A stretch of 64,000 bases of DNA from Batkoa obscura (taxonomy: Eukaryota; Entomophthoromycota; Entomophthoromycetes; Entomophthorales; Batkoaceae), in the NCBI GenBank assembly GCA_030770535.1, contig JASVEC010000010.1, positions 1,442,591 through 1,506,590 of the forward strand, written 5' to 3'. The position numbers and the translations under genes are program-made. Shown one piece after another: positions 45,440 through 57,041 of this stretch (within the stretch, counting starts at the first letter, position 1; each line of letters begins with the position of its first letter). The notes beneath the pieces were generated by a model. The model was given only the letters and a program-made list of their open reading frames with translations, did not search any database and was not told the origin of the DNA.

Positions 45440-47874
45440 TTAATCAATATCCATATCGTCTTGTTCTTGTTTTGGCTCTTCTGTAGCTTTTTCTGGAGAT
45501 TGTTCACCTGAAGCTGGTTTAGGCTCTTCTACTTTAGGGGCTGGTTTAGGTTTACTTAAGATTGGATTAGCTAAATATTGTAATTGATCTTGGCTTTGTT
45601 TGATTTGTGCAGAAGTGACCTTTGGTGTCTCGTATTTTGGTAAACTTTCAATGGTAGCTAATTCTGTCTTTAACCATTTTTCAAGTTCATTACATTTATT
45701 GACAATCTTTTCAAGTTCTTCTGGTGCAATATGATCATATTTTACATCACCACCAATAGCTAAATTACGGTAACGTTCAATTTCTTTTTTGAGGTTTTCA
45801 GCAGCAAATGGACGTTGGCTTGATTCACGATATCTAGCAATAACTGGTGCTCCTATTTGGTTTAATTCTTCAATCTTGGATACATAGACACTCTTGGTAG
45901 TGTCTTCACCATCACCGTATAACCAATCTTCAACTTCATTTAAGGAAGCAATAAATGAGTCTTTAATAGTTGGATCAATATAACTAGAATAAGCTCCACT
46001 AAGTTTTGAGCGAGTATCATAAACATATTCTTCTAAAGCATTTTTAGCATGCTCAGTATCGGTGACTAATTTATCTGAAGCGTACATATCATTTTCAACT
46101 TCTTTATAACGACCAAGGATATTTTCATCAAGGCTGTTAGTTTGACTAACAACTGGAAGGTCATGTTTTTTAATAACCTTTTTGGTTTTTGGTGGGTCTT
46201 CTGGGTTATCACCTTCAGCTGGCTCTTCAGTTTGAATGATCTCTTCAGCAATATGAGCTGATTCAACATTAATGACACCATGAAGATTGACTCTAGCTTT
46301 AACTTTTACGGTTGAAAGTTCACCATCTTTAAGGGAAGTAACATTTTTGACAGAGAAAGTTCCGATCCATGGGTTAGTGCCAGCTGGTAGTTTTTTTGGG
46401 TTAGAATAATTAGCCTGGAACTCAAATGGCTCTTTACGGTAGAAAGTTAAAATCTTTGAGCTTGGTACTGGGTTTTTGAAACTAAAAACATCGACTTCGG
46501 AATCAGCACCTCCTTCAGTAGAAGTCCAGGTGAATTTAACTGGGAAATTAAGGATATCAGTAACTGAGAAATCACGTACCTTAAAGACAGGTGAGAGGAT
46601 AGCACATTGAAGAGCACAACCACGAGAAACAGCTTCATCTTGATTAAGTGTGAAGCTTAGCTCTTTTCCTAAAAGAGATGAGATCTTCTCTTTGACAGTT
46701 GGGATACGACTAGTTCCGCCTACAATCTCAACACTGTAAATTTGATCAGTACCCCATCCAACCTCAGCAATAACATCTGAAAGTGGTTTAGCGAGACGTT
46801 CTAATTGATCTTGAATCAATTCTTCAAATTCTTCTCTTTTCATTAATGCAGATACATCCCTATCCTCCATGATAGATTCAATATTAAGTGGAGCTTGACT
46901 GTTAGCGGAAAGAACTTTCTTTAATTTTTCTACTCCAGTACGAAGACGGAAAGTAGCTTTAGGGTTGCTGAGAATATCAATCTTATATTTTTCTTTGAAA
47001 ACTTGAGCAAAATGATTGACTAAAAGTTCATCAATATAGCGACCACCTACTTTGTTATCATAAGCAGTAGCTTTAACATTGAGCTGACCTTTGATATATG
47101 AAACAGCAGCAACTGAATAAGAAGAGTGACCAACATCAACGATGATAACGTTACGTGGTTCGGTTTCTGGTAAATCAGTCTTGGTGATACCATAACCAAG
47201 AGCAGAAGCAGTGATTTCGTTCATAATTCTCAAGCAGTTGAGGTTGGCGATTTGACAAGCGTCTAAAAGAGCACGTCTTTGTCTATCATTAAACCATCCA
47301 GGAACTGAGACTACAACATCAGAGCATGGAAGTTTAAGTTCATTAGCAGCAGTATCACGAAGTTTTCCGAGATACATACCCATAAGTTGAGTGGCAGTGA
47401 AGGTAGTTGGTTCCCCTTTAAAGTTAACTTTAACACCAACTTGTCCATCAACATCAACAAGTTCAGCATTGATAAATCTCTTTTCTACTTCGATTTCTGG
47501 GTCATTGAAAGATCTACCAATAATACGTTTTAAAGAACCAACAGTATTTTTGAAATTGGAAACTTCCTATTATTAACTTAATAAAAAGAATATCTAAAAT
47601 GAAAAAATAAATACCTGAGTTTTGGCAGATTCGCCAATATATCTTTGTTTAGTACCAAATGAAACTAAAGAACTAAATAATATTAATACCTTATTTTCAA
47701 TATTAGTATTATAACTTACGGTGTATCACGGTTGGATACTTCATTAGTGATAACATCGATACCACGATTTCTAGCAACAGCAATGTAAGAAGAAAGATTA
47801 CCTAAGTCAATACCTAATAATGGTTAAGATTATGTATGTATTGTTATAATAACGGACATACCAACAACTGACAT
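45440..47874 (-). CDS. SSE1: Hsp110 (Sse1-type) nucleotide-exchange chaperone
   Basis: Four exons: a 13-nt first exon (47862-47874), 47720-47813, 47615-47672 and 45440-47566, giving 763 aa (Sse1 is 693). It acts as exchange factor for cytosolic Hsp70 and holds unfolded proteins. The Hsp70-like ATPase starts at once ([94 protein letters not shown]). The Hsp110-type substrate part has an acidic loop ([13 protein letters not shown]) and an extended helical C-terminus ending EQDDMDID. Codon use is less AT-rich than in neighbours, as expected for high expression. Hsp110 rather than Hsp70 is indicated by sequence similarity and the missing EEVD end. Confidence 0.95.
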
Positions 47875-47964
47875 TTTTTTAAATTTTAGTGTAAAACTAT
47901 TTTAATGAAAAACAGAAATTTAAATATCTTATATATATTTTAACCTCGAGTCTTCCAATTATAT

Positions 47965-47972
47965 TTCGAGAA
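47965..47972. promoter_or_regulatory. Candidate heat-shock element upstream of Hsp110
   Basis: TTCGAGAA at about 95 bp before the start codon is the TTCnnGAA half of a heat-shock element. Loose further TTC units lie at 47953 and a TTCTAGAG at about 48088. Two adjoining units only, so weak on sequence alone; the gene behind it is a classical Hsf1 target in yeast. Confidence 0.35.
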
Positions 47973-48148
47973 CAAAATCAAATCATATAAATTTTAGAAC
48001 AATTTTAATGCTTTTAATTTGATAAAATTTAATTCTTTTACCCTTTTGAAATTCATAATTCGGCTTTTTCTTTCTAGCAAATTCTAGAGGTGAAATTGGG
48101 TTAGAAGTGGTAATTCAAAATGCTCACCTTTTTATTCAACTGATTCAA

Positions 48149-48250
48149 TTGGGAATGTTTTTTTTAGCTTTAACATTTTGTCCATTTTTTAAGAACTGCT
48201 GAGTAAAAAGATTCTTATCAGAATTCTTATATAAAAAACATAGCCTATTA
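48149..48250 (+). mobile_element. Small TIR element (MITE), copy 12, degenerate
   Basis: TTGGGAATGTTTTTTTTAGC at the left, TCCATTTTTTAAGAACTGCT in the core, AACATAGCCTATTA at the right. Many changes, so an old insertion. Confidence 0.6.
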
Positions 48251-49029
48251 TCTACATTAACCTTAACTATTCATTCATAATGAGCATAATATTATATTAC
48301 TTCTATTATTTTATAAACAAGATTTTATAAAATATTATGAAGTATTAACAAAAAGATATCCAAAACAATATAATATTAAAGTAATCCTTTTAACCTGATA
48401 TATTTATATTAAATCATGCATTATCCATAAATCAAAATAAAACCATCACGATAAATATTTTTTAATTTTAATACTAAATTAATAATATAAAGTATTATAT
48501 ATAGATATTTTTTATAAACTTTAAATTAACAAAATTAGATAATTAAACTGTATTTTTAATATATAAAGTTTGTCAAGATGAAACTAAAGAGTTGGATATG
48601 CTTTAGATAGATTTATACCATATTAAAATATCTATTCAAAATAAGTTCCCTATAAATAACATTATATTAAAGTCACAAAAAACACTATAAGTATTAACTA
48701 AAAACTCAGATGTGCAGTCAAACGTTATTTATATTGTATTATTACTTTAAATGTAACTTGGGTTTATTTATGATTTGATATTTTATTTAGAATATTATTG
48801 ATGGCACATTTCAAACTTTAAACCTTGATTTTCAAATATACTTAAAATAGAAAATACTTTTAGAAATGAAATGATTCTAAATAAAGATATTTAAATTTAA
48901 ATGATAGTCAATTAAGATAAGCATATTTATAAATAAAATAAAATAAAATGAAACATTATAAAATAAGTCTATATAAATACAGGTGGAAGTATAGGATAAT
49001 AATTAAACTTCTGGAAAGTTAATTTTAGA

Positions 49030-49614
49030 ATGAGATTAAACAACCCATATTCTATACTAATAACTACTGTCTTATTACAAGGTACACTGTTGGCCGAAAA
49101 GGTAGAAAAGGCGGGAAATGCACCAGAAATAGCTAAAAACATGCCCCCACCTCCAGGAAGAGGTAGTTGTTCAAGAGATGGCGACATGTTTTGTAATGGA
49201 CAAGGCTTTGACACATGTGATCATGGTCAATTAGTTTATAGAGCTTGTGCATCTGGAACCACATGTAGACAAATTAAACCAACTACAATCCTTTGTGATT
49301 ATCCACAAAGAATAATGCCTCCTCGTCCAGATCCTTATGACAATCCTCCTCGTCCAGATCCTTATGATAGTCCTCCTCGTCCAGACCCATACGGTTCACC
49401 TCGTCCAGATCCGTACGGTTCTCCACGCCCTGATCCATATGGTCATCCTCGTCCAGACCCATACGGTTCACCTCGTCCAGATCCATATGGTCCTCCACGT
49501 CCTGATCCATATGGTCCTCCTCCACGTCCTGATCCATATGGTTCTCCACGTCCTGATCCGTACGGTCCTCCTCCACGTCCTGATCCATATAATTCACCAC
49601 CTCCAAATTACTGA
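49030..49614 (+). CDS. Secreted CBM19-like protein with Pro-rich repeats
   Basis: Single exon, 194 aa. Signal peptide (to about residue 22: ILITTVLLQGTLLA). Residues 47-89 hold six cysteines (C47, C55, C63, C73, C79, C89) in CSRDGDMFCNGQGFDTCDHG and RACASGTTC, much like family 19 chitin-binding modules. The remaining 100 residues are tandem RPDPYG(S/P/H)P repeats, a stiff proline-rich rod. Shares its cysteine pattern with the protein at 44266-44940, but with the order reversed (module first, low complexity second). A cell-wall or secreted chitin-binding role is likely. Opposite-strand frames over the repeats are open only by repetition. Confidence 0.82.
   Translation: MRLNNPYSILITTVLLQGTLLAEKVEKAGNAPEIAKNMPPPPGRGSCSRDGDMFCNGQGFDTCDHGQLVYRACASGTTCRQIKPTTILCDYPQRIMPPRPDPYDNPPRPDPYDSPPRPDPYGSPRPDPYGSPRPDPYGHPRPDPYGSPRPDPYGPPRPDPYGPPPRPDPYGSPRPDPYGPPPRPDPYNSPPPNY
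49318..49599 (+). repeat. 24/27-bp coding minisatellite
   Basis: Eleven or so tandem units coding for RPDPYGSP and RPDPYGPPP variants. Units of 24 and 27 bp alternate irregularly. Likely to vary in copy number between strains. Confidence 0.85.
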
Positions 49615-49928
49615 TTTAAAATATTAAATAAAACGAATTTTTAATACTTTAGTTTTTTTCATTATTAGCTATGCCAAAATTTATGTTATCCTTAACATTA
49701 ATAAATATTTATGATATTAAATAGTAGTAACATTGAATTTTTACTTTAAGATCTTCACAATATTTTTAGTAAATTATTAATTACTATGAATTATAGATAA
49801 AGTCTATAAATTCATGATGACGATGTTATTTAAATTATGACTTTTTTTTATTTGCTGTCAATTATCATCTGATTATTTGAAATATATATAAAGCAATTAT
49901 GCTTGTTGTGGTATTTTTTATTTATAAT
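49615..49928. other. Intergenic, no gene seen
   Basis: 3' end of the secreted-protein gene (AATAAAACG at 49626) and promoter of the next gene; a TATATATAAAG at 49882-49892 about 40 bp upstream of the ATG could be its TATA box. Confidence 0.6.
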
Positions 49929-51508
49929 ATGAATTACTTAAGGCAATTAAAATATTCAACTAGAAGAAGCATTGATGGACCATTAAAAGATATCAAAGTA
50001 ATTGATCTCACAAGAGTATTAGGTAGTCAGATAAATACTGTTTAAATAGTGGACTATAATTAAGTATTAGCTGGTCCTTATTGTACTATGTTATTAGGAG
50101 ATATGGGGTAAATTATCGATATAAATTAATATTATAAATGAAAACCATATTATCAAAAATGAAACTAATTTATCTAGTGCAGATATAATTAAAATAGAAA
50201 GGCCTGAACTCGGAGATGATACTCGTTCTTGGGGACCTCCATTTAAAAAAGCAATAACCCCAGAACATTCGGCAGAGAGTGCTTATTTTTTAGCTGTAAA
50301 TAGGAATAAACGTTCATTAACTTTAAATATAAAAGAAAAAGTTGGAAAAGAAATATTATATAAATTAATTAAAGAGGCAGATGTATTAGTCGAAAATTAC
50401 CTACCTGGTAAATTAGATGAATTGGGATTAAGTTACAAAATATTAAATGAAATAAATCCAAAATTAATTTATGCTTCAATAACTGGTAATATGATAACAT
50501 AATATAAAGTTATTTATTTATTTGTAGGCTATGGTCCAAGTGGTCCATATAAAAATAAACCAGGATACGATGTAATGGTAGAAGCAGAAGGAGGTTTAAT
50601 GCATATAACTGGAGAAAAAGAAGGTAGTCCAGTTAAAGTAGGAGTAGCAATAACAGGTAAACAAAATTGTATAAAAACAAACATTTTATGTTAAATTACT
50701 ATTTATCATATGTTAAATAGATATAACGACAGGTTAACAATATTATATTTTAATGATATTATCATTTATTTTGTATTAGGATTATACGCCCATGGTTCTA
50801 TAATAGCAGCATTATTTAAAAGATTTAAAACAAATAAAGGTCAAAAACTAGATATATCATTAATTGAAAGTCAAATAGCATGTTTAGCTAATATAGCAAG
50901 TTCTTATTTAATTGGAGATATAAATAGTCAAAGACAAGGTACAGAACATGGATCAATTGTACCTTATCAATCATTTCCAACTAAAGATGGTAATATAGTG
51001 ATAGGAGCAGGGAATGACAAACAATTTAAAATATTATGTGAAAATGTCATAAAAGATGTTCAATTACTAAATAATTCAAAATTTAAAAATAATTCAGAAA
51101 GAGTAAAAAATCGTATTGAATTAATTTCAATATTATCAAATTATTTCAAATCTAAAGACACTAAAGAATGGTTAAATATTCTAAAGGATTTTCAAATACC
51201 CTATGCTCCTATTAATGATATAAAAGCAGCATTACAACATCCTCAAGTAATTAATAGAAATATGATACAGTCAATTTTACATCCAACTTTAGGCAACATT
51301 AAATTAGTTGGTAAATTAATAATATTAAATTAAATTGAATCAACTAATTAGTATTAACTTATTAGGCCCAGCAGTAAAATATTCTGATAAAGATGTTTAT
51401 ATACGCTCACCACCACCAACACTTGGTCAACACAATAACGAAATTTTAATGAATTTAGGGTATTCGTTAAAAACAATTAATGAATTTAAAAATAATGGAG
51501 TTATTTAA
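49929..51508 (+). CDS. SUGCT: Class III CoA-transferase, SUGCT-type
   Basis: Seven exons (49929-50022, 50071-50107, 50178-50485, 50528-50656, 50721-50732, 50780-51310, 51366-51508) give 417 aa. Exon 5 is only 12 nt. Strong similarity to animal succinyl-CoA:glutarate CoA-transferase: PLKDIKVIDLTRVLAGPYC, KIERPELGDDTRSWGPPF, FLAVNRNKRSLTLNIK, VENYLPGKLDELGL, GYGPSGPYKNKPGYDVM, GLMHITGE, ITDITTGLYAHGSIIAAL, GTEHGSIVPYQSF, IPYAPINDIKAALQHPQV. The family keeps an Asp nucleophile; the candidate lies in LDISLIESQIACL or ITDITTG, and I cannot assign it from sequence alone. An Arg/Ser-rich start (MNYLRQLKYSTRRS) looks like a mitochondrial targeting signal, fitting a role in glutarate breakdown. Confidence 0.93.
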
Positions 51509-52481
51509 TTAAATTGATTGAATTGATTAAATTTAATAAAGTATAAAATAAATGTTTTACTTTAATAATATTTATTATTGTTTTAAGAATAATAAATAAT
51601 AATAATGTCTTTTTAAACTTTATACATAAACTTTTGTAAAAAAGGCTATATCCTCATATAATTTTAACCTTCTAGTTTAATAATAATTCTTAATATATGA
51701 ATCATTATTTTAATTAATTTTATTGATAATATATATTATTATTTGCGTAGATTTTTAAAGAGTTGGTAGTGTTAAAGATTTGATATTATAAATAGTTGTT
51801 TCCCTCTCTCTTACCTTATCCGTTTCTTTTGCTATCAGTTTACACAGTTCTTTTTATTAGAAAATTCACAAATCCTACGAAGTTTTCCATTATCAAGGAG
51901 ACTAAAAGTATTCTCTTACTATTATTTTTATTGAATAAAAAAAAAGATTGGAAAAAGGTTAGGCTAATTAATAATATTAAAATGAAAGAAGCTCTCTCCT
52001 CATGGCCTTTACCTTCTCTTTATTACTCTTTTTTATTTACATTCGTTAGTAAACCTTTGAGGAGCCTATATCTCTTTCAAGAACATAAAAAACTTACTTC
52101 TAATTTTTAATAATATATGGGGATGTGTTTTTGTATTTAAGAATTTTACTAGCAATTTTTCCACTCAAATAGCGCTTAAAAGGTGGAAAAAGTAATGAAG
52201 CCAAAAAAAACATCCCCATATAATATATTTTATTTTAATAAAAATATTTAAGTGTTTTTATTATACTGAAAATATTACTAAAAATGGTTTAAACATCTCA
52301 ATTGATAACCAATTAACCGCTAATTTGGTAGATAAATAATTTAATGACCTAATTTTAAATAATATGAGAGGTTTATTATTAAAAATAATGATGAGTTTAT
52401 TAAACTTTTATAAATGAAACGAAACATCAATATGAAGTAAAATAAACTTTGCTTTTATTCCTTTTTACTAAAAGATAAACA
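51509..52481. other. Intergenic with one small element
   Basis: Contains small element copy 13. A short segment at about 51641-51660 (AAGGCTATATCCTCATATA) may be the stub of another. A 104-codon open frame at 51796-52110 lacks a credible ATG and any motif. Confidence 0.6.
52115..52221 (-). mobile_element. Small TIR element (MITE), copy 13
   Basis: The best-preserved copy and a good consensus source: ATATGGGGATGT to ACATCCCCATAT exactly inverted, core CTCAAATAGCGCTTAAAAGG. TA on both sides. Confidence 0.9.
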
Positions 52482-53054
52482 ATGAAAAAAATAGCAGAGA
52501 GTTATTTAAAAAGTAATTCAACTAGTGATTGTATCAAGTGTAACCAAGAGAGAATAACTTGTAAGGGATGTTATTCTGATAGTCTGTGTATAATTTCGGA
52601 GAAAACATGCTTTGAGTGCCCTAAAGCAACTTGTATACAAAAATCAATATTAGAAAACATACCAATAAATAAAATGAGTAATACTACAATAATAATTATT
52701 AGTCTCCTCGTTGTTTCAATAATATCTTTGATATTGGTAATTCTAGTAATGATAAGAAGGAAATATTTTAAGGAAAGTTATATTAATCTCAAAGAGAAAA
52801 AACATACCAATGATGATTCATTTTTACGCAAACTGCTCAATAGTAATAATGAGAACTCTTTTTTAAACAAGTTAGTTAATAAGAACCATAAACGTGATTC
52901 ATCTACATTTTCAATGTTGAACTTTGCTTGGGATGAAGGAGATGAATTGGATCAAGAGATTAGCTTTGAAGAGATGTTAAAAACCGACCCAAAAGAAGTA
53001 TGTAAATTTGAAATCTGTAAACTGGAAAAAGCTAAATTATTCGAGATTCGCTAA
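52482..53054 (+). CDS. Opy2-like membrane anchor protein
   Basis: Single exon, 190 aa. The N-terminus, predicted outside the cell, has eight cysteines at residues 17, 20, 27, 30, 36, 43, 46 and 51 (CIKCN, CKGCYSD, CIISEKTCFECPKATC). This is the pattern of the Opy2 domain, which in yeast anchors the adaptor Ste50 for HOG and mating MAP-kinase signalling. One membrane span at about 70-91 (IIIISLLVVSIISLILVILV) follows, with a basic stop (RRKYF). The 95-residue cytosolic tail is rich in Asn, Lys and acidic residues with repeats FLRKLLN and FLNKLVN. No cleavable signal peptide. Much shorter than yeast Opy2 (about 360). Confidence 0.6.
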   Translation: MKKIAESYLKSNSTSDCIKCNQERITCKGCYSDSLCIISEKTCFECPKATCIQKSILENIPINKMSNTTIIIISLLVVSIISLILVILVMIRRKYFKESYINLKEKKHTNDDSFLRKLLNSNNENSFLNKLVNKNHKRDSSTFSMLNFAWDEGDELDQEISFEEMLKTDPKEVCKFEICKLEKAKLFEIR

Positions 53055-53436
53055 TATGTTAATTAATTTTTATTATTAATTTTTTATTAATAAAATTAAT
53101 ATTTGATATTTATTGTTAATTCAATTATACTCTTCGAGATAAATTGTTATTTAGTTATTAATCTTCATAATCACATAAATATTGTATAATCTAATGACCT
53201 TTTGCTCCATATATAATGTTAGTTACAAAACAAACTATCAATATTATAAAATACTATTTAATCGAGATTAACGATTTAAATAAAAATATTTGATATCTAA
53301 AGTTCAATTAAAATTTTAATTAAAAATTATTCATTATAGATTTATAAACTAAATAGATTGATTTTATGTAAATACAATAGAGTATTAAAAATACAGATAA
53401 GTGGGACAACGAAAAGGATCCTAAAAACTTTTAAGT
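53055..53436. other. Convergent spacer, no gene seen
   Basis: Between stop codons of two convergent genes; only AT-rich sequence with TTTATTAATAAAATTAATAT near 53082. Confidence 0.6.
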
Positions 53437-56400
53437 TTAAAATTCTTTTTTAGAAGCAATAGCTATTAATTCAGGATAATATAATACAGAATTAAAATGA
53501 GGTGTAAAATGTTGAGTTAATGCAACTGATAAATCTTTGGCCCTTGATTTTTGGATTTTATCGGCTTCTTCAAAAGCGTCCTCTGAGTTATCTAAAGTTG
53601 AGCATAACTCATCTTCTATTTTTTGTAATGCTTCATCTTGGTTTTCTTGAAGCATATCAATAGTCCTTTCAAAGCTACATGTCCATGAGATTAAATTTTC
53701 ATGAGTTTCCAAAGCAAAAAGGTATTTTTTTACATTTTGTTGTATATTATTATTATTAGGAGGTTGATTTTTCAAATCTTCTGAATTTACAACATCATAA
53801 TTTGGCATGATAATATCAGGGTGATTAAGTTCATCGTTTTTGTTTCCGCCTGAGTTAGTAAATGAAAGAGAGAAGGCATGCTTCATAAAATTCTGTTCTA
53901 CAATTATAGGTAAAGAGGGGATAAACCTTAACTTTGATGAATGCTGTCCGATTGGTATAAACATTAAACTCTTTTTCCCTGGCGTATCTCCTATTATTTT
54001 AAAGGTTTGGGTTGGGTTTGAATCAAATACTATCTCTGGTGGATCACATTTTATATCTTCACCATGAGCTAATAATCTCAAACCCGGACAAGGAGCAGAC
54101 AGAGTAATTTCAATAGAGTCAGAGTGTTCATTTACGATAATTTTACGTGAGAAATTATTATCAATTTTGAGCTCAATTTTTTCTTGGGATTCATTATTAG
54201 CTATTAGTGGTGATTCCGAGATTGAATCATACATGTCAATTAAGAGATGTTCAGGCAGTGTATTGGTTGAATCAAACTTTCTAACATTGGTTAAAAATAA
54301 TTCTTTACTTAGGCTACCTTTTCCTTTATCATCAATCTCTAACAATGATACAACTAACAAAAGTGTAAGTTCGCTTCGGAAGTTAGTAGTTGAGCGATTT
54401 GCTTGATGCCAGCGTGTAGCAAATTTATCCAATATTAATTCAGATGAATTTGTCCCCAATTTTAAAACAAGGCAAGTCGACAATACCCGTAGAGCGAGGT
54501 CCAATCTCAAACCTGTCCAATTAAAGTGATTTAGAAAGGAGATCAAAATCGCATGATTATTTGTCTGCCCAACATAATTAGTTAATTGAAGACGAGATAG
54601 TTCAGGTGTAAAATAAATGAATTTCGAAATAGAAGGTGGTTCCAAATGAAGCAAACCTCTAGCAATTAGATATGAAATTGCAGCATTTGGATCGATTTCA
54701 AATCTACGTATAGCAGATAATATTATGGGATGATATTTGTTTTCACTACTTTTCTCTTTGTTGCTTTGATTACGGGCTGTAACTGCATTTATTACATCTA
54801 AACTTATTACCTTTTTTATCTCAAAGTATGCTTCGCTAATATTAAAATCAGGGGAATCAGAAGACTCCATTGACTTTGCAATAACTAACAAATGCTCAAA
54901 CAAAAAGAGAAATCTAGATTTCCATGCTGATCCACTAATTACTTGCCTAACCGGGCCTTGAAATATAAGGTTATATACAGGGGTGGTATATGAAGAAATT
55001 ATTTGATTAAATGCTGAATTATAAATATCATTTCCTTTGTTAGAGTGTGATCCATTAACATCACTATTATGTGAATCAATGATATCGCCTTCTTTATTAC
55101 TATAGTTGTTACCAGAATGTATGCTCTTCATATCAGCTGAATGTGAATCAGGGATGGTATATGGCGAATCAGGGATATGGTCCATCTGAGAGTAAGCAGC
55201 TAAATCATTCACTAATTGATTGATTTCAAGGCTGTTTATATTCTTAGGTGGTAATCCAGCAGAATTTGGCTCTGATCTAGTAAATTTCCCAGATTTAGTA
55301 GAATGAGCAAGGCTAGTAGTTGAATTGGAGGTTTTAGTAAGATTTGGTCTTCTAACTGATTTTGGGGGAATAAAAAAATAGTCTGGGGATTCATTATTAT
55401 TTTCATTAGAATAATTGTTATTTTTCGCTGAAGATGGACTATTCAGTTTTTCTGAAGTTTTTATATCGTCTAAAAGAGAATCGGAACTTTGAATAACTAA
55501 TGGCATCAAGTTAACTTCAGGAGATTCGATCACCACTCTATGAACTAATGGTGCAGAGTTCATATTAGTACAGGTTAATTGAACATCACTTTGGTCTTGT
55601 TTTGATGGAGATTTAGTTTTGTTTGAAGAAAATTTATCAAAAAATTGCTTAAAAGATTTGATCATTTCGTTCCCTCCTATTTTCCCAGTCGTTGCTGATC
55701 TCTCTAAGCTAATTTTTTTGTGCTCTTTTTCTTTTAATGTGGCCACATTCGATGTGTTTGAGCGATTCAAATCCTTCCTCAAATCTGGAGGTCCTTCATC
55801 ATTTTTTCCAGGATATTTTTCCGGGATGACCTTCCTCCCAGTCCATTTAAATGATTTCATTCTTCCAATACCATTATTTACTTTTGATGAATCTAAATAA
55901 ATTGCTAATTAAATTAAAAATAAAAACTAATATTGTTTTACTTTCTATTTTTTTGTCATTTTCCGAGTTTTTTCTACCAGAACTTTTACTTCTTTTGCCA
56001 AAAGTTAAAAGCCTTTTAAATGTAGATCCTGCTGTAGATTTTTGCTCATTATTAAGTGTTTCATTTTTATCATCCAAATCATCACTTATATTTTCATTTT
56101 TTAAGTTTTTTAATGATTTCGACCTCTCTAAACTTAATCCCTTATTTTTCTCGTCTAATTGGCTCCCATTCTAGAATATTTTTAATACCATTAAGTATAA
56201 TAATTGTAATACAAACATTACCTCTTTATCAAATAAAGCATTTCCATTTAAACCATGATTTGATATATTAAATGATCTTGATCTTCTGAGGTGCGCTTTA
56301 TTATTTTTTAGTCTTATTAGTGGGTTTTTTTCTAAAGTCTCAGTAGTTAAAGTACCTTTTTTTATAATTGGAAATTTAACATCTTCAGATACCAACAGAT

Positions 56401-57041
56401 TTTTATTCTCAGCTTCATTTTTTTGATCATATTTGCTAGCTAAAAACCCTAAGGGATCTGGTGTATAAATTTGACCAGGTGAAGGCAGTAGTGGGATTGA
56501 GTTTTGTACTGTTAATTCCCCTGACGTTGTACTAAATCTATCTTCTTTAAAAGGATTTGTAAGTCTAAGTTGATTTAGATGCAATTTAGATTTGCGATGA
56601 CTTTGTGCTTTTCTTGTTAACAGATTTGAATGTATATTATTTACTCTACTACGTGTATACGTTTTCCTTTTGGAAGAACCTATTTTTTGATTAAATTCTC
56701 TTGGATACTAGTAATATATAATAGTAAATACCTGAATCACCACTGTTTGATGGTGAATGTTTAACCTTGGATCCCTGTTTGAGTTTAGAATGTTTAATAT
56801 TCTTCAAATTATGCTTTTTATTATTAACTCCTCGCTCTAAAACTTCCGCATCTGGTATAAATCCAGGATATTTTTCTTTAGCTTTTTGTAAAGCATTGTC
56901 ATCTAAATCTATAACATAAACTTCTGCCGAAGGCTGACCCTCATCTTTGGGTTTATTAAGTCGAGTTAATGTAGCTTTTCTTAAAAGTTGTACTGCATTT
57001 TTACGTTCAACTGGCTTTACATCACTATTTTCTCTGACCAT
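53437..57041 (-). CDS. PH and Sec7-like domain protein (Arf-GEF family)
   Basis: Four exons (56732-57041, 56222-56679, 55942-56170, 53437-55892) give 1150 aa. The first ~630 residues are basic/Ser/Asn-rich and likely disordered. A PH-like segment follows at ~640-690 (IFQGPVRQVISGSAWKSRFL, FLFEHLLVIAKSM). At ~725-845 is a Sec7-like fold: FEIDPNAAISYLIARGLLHL, LSRLQLTNYVG, FLNHFNWTGLRLDLALRVLS, ILDKFATRWHQAN. A second PH-like stretch near 950-1090 ends ETHENLISWTCSFERTI. Sec7 domains exchange GDP for GTP on Arf GTPases in vesicle traffic. The usual catalytic glutamate of the LPGEAQ loop is not visible: the aligned part reads VLKLGTNSSELIL. It may be a divergent or non-catalytic member. The domain call is by eye. 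Confidence 0.72.

Larger units (their letters stand above)
47875..49029. other. Divergent promoter region with one small element
   Basis: Between Hsp110 and the secreted-protein gene at 49030. Apart from a candidate heat-shock site and one degenerate small element it shows only AT-rich DNA, with an AAATAAAATAAAATAAAATG run at 48933-48952. Confidence 0.6.

Noticed and set aside
49283-49606. Long open frames on both strands over the Pro-rich gene
   Set aside because: Produced by the tandem repeat; the plus frame with signal peptide and cysteines is the real one.
51641-51660. Possible end fragment of a small element
   Set aside because: Only about 20 bp resemble the right terminus (ATATCCTCATATA); too short to call.
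51796-52110. 104-codon open frame
   Set aside because: No proper ATG at its start, low complexity, no homology recognised.
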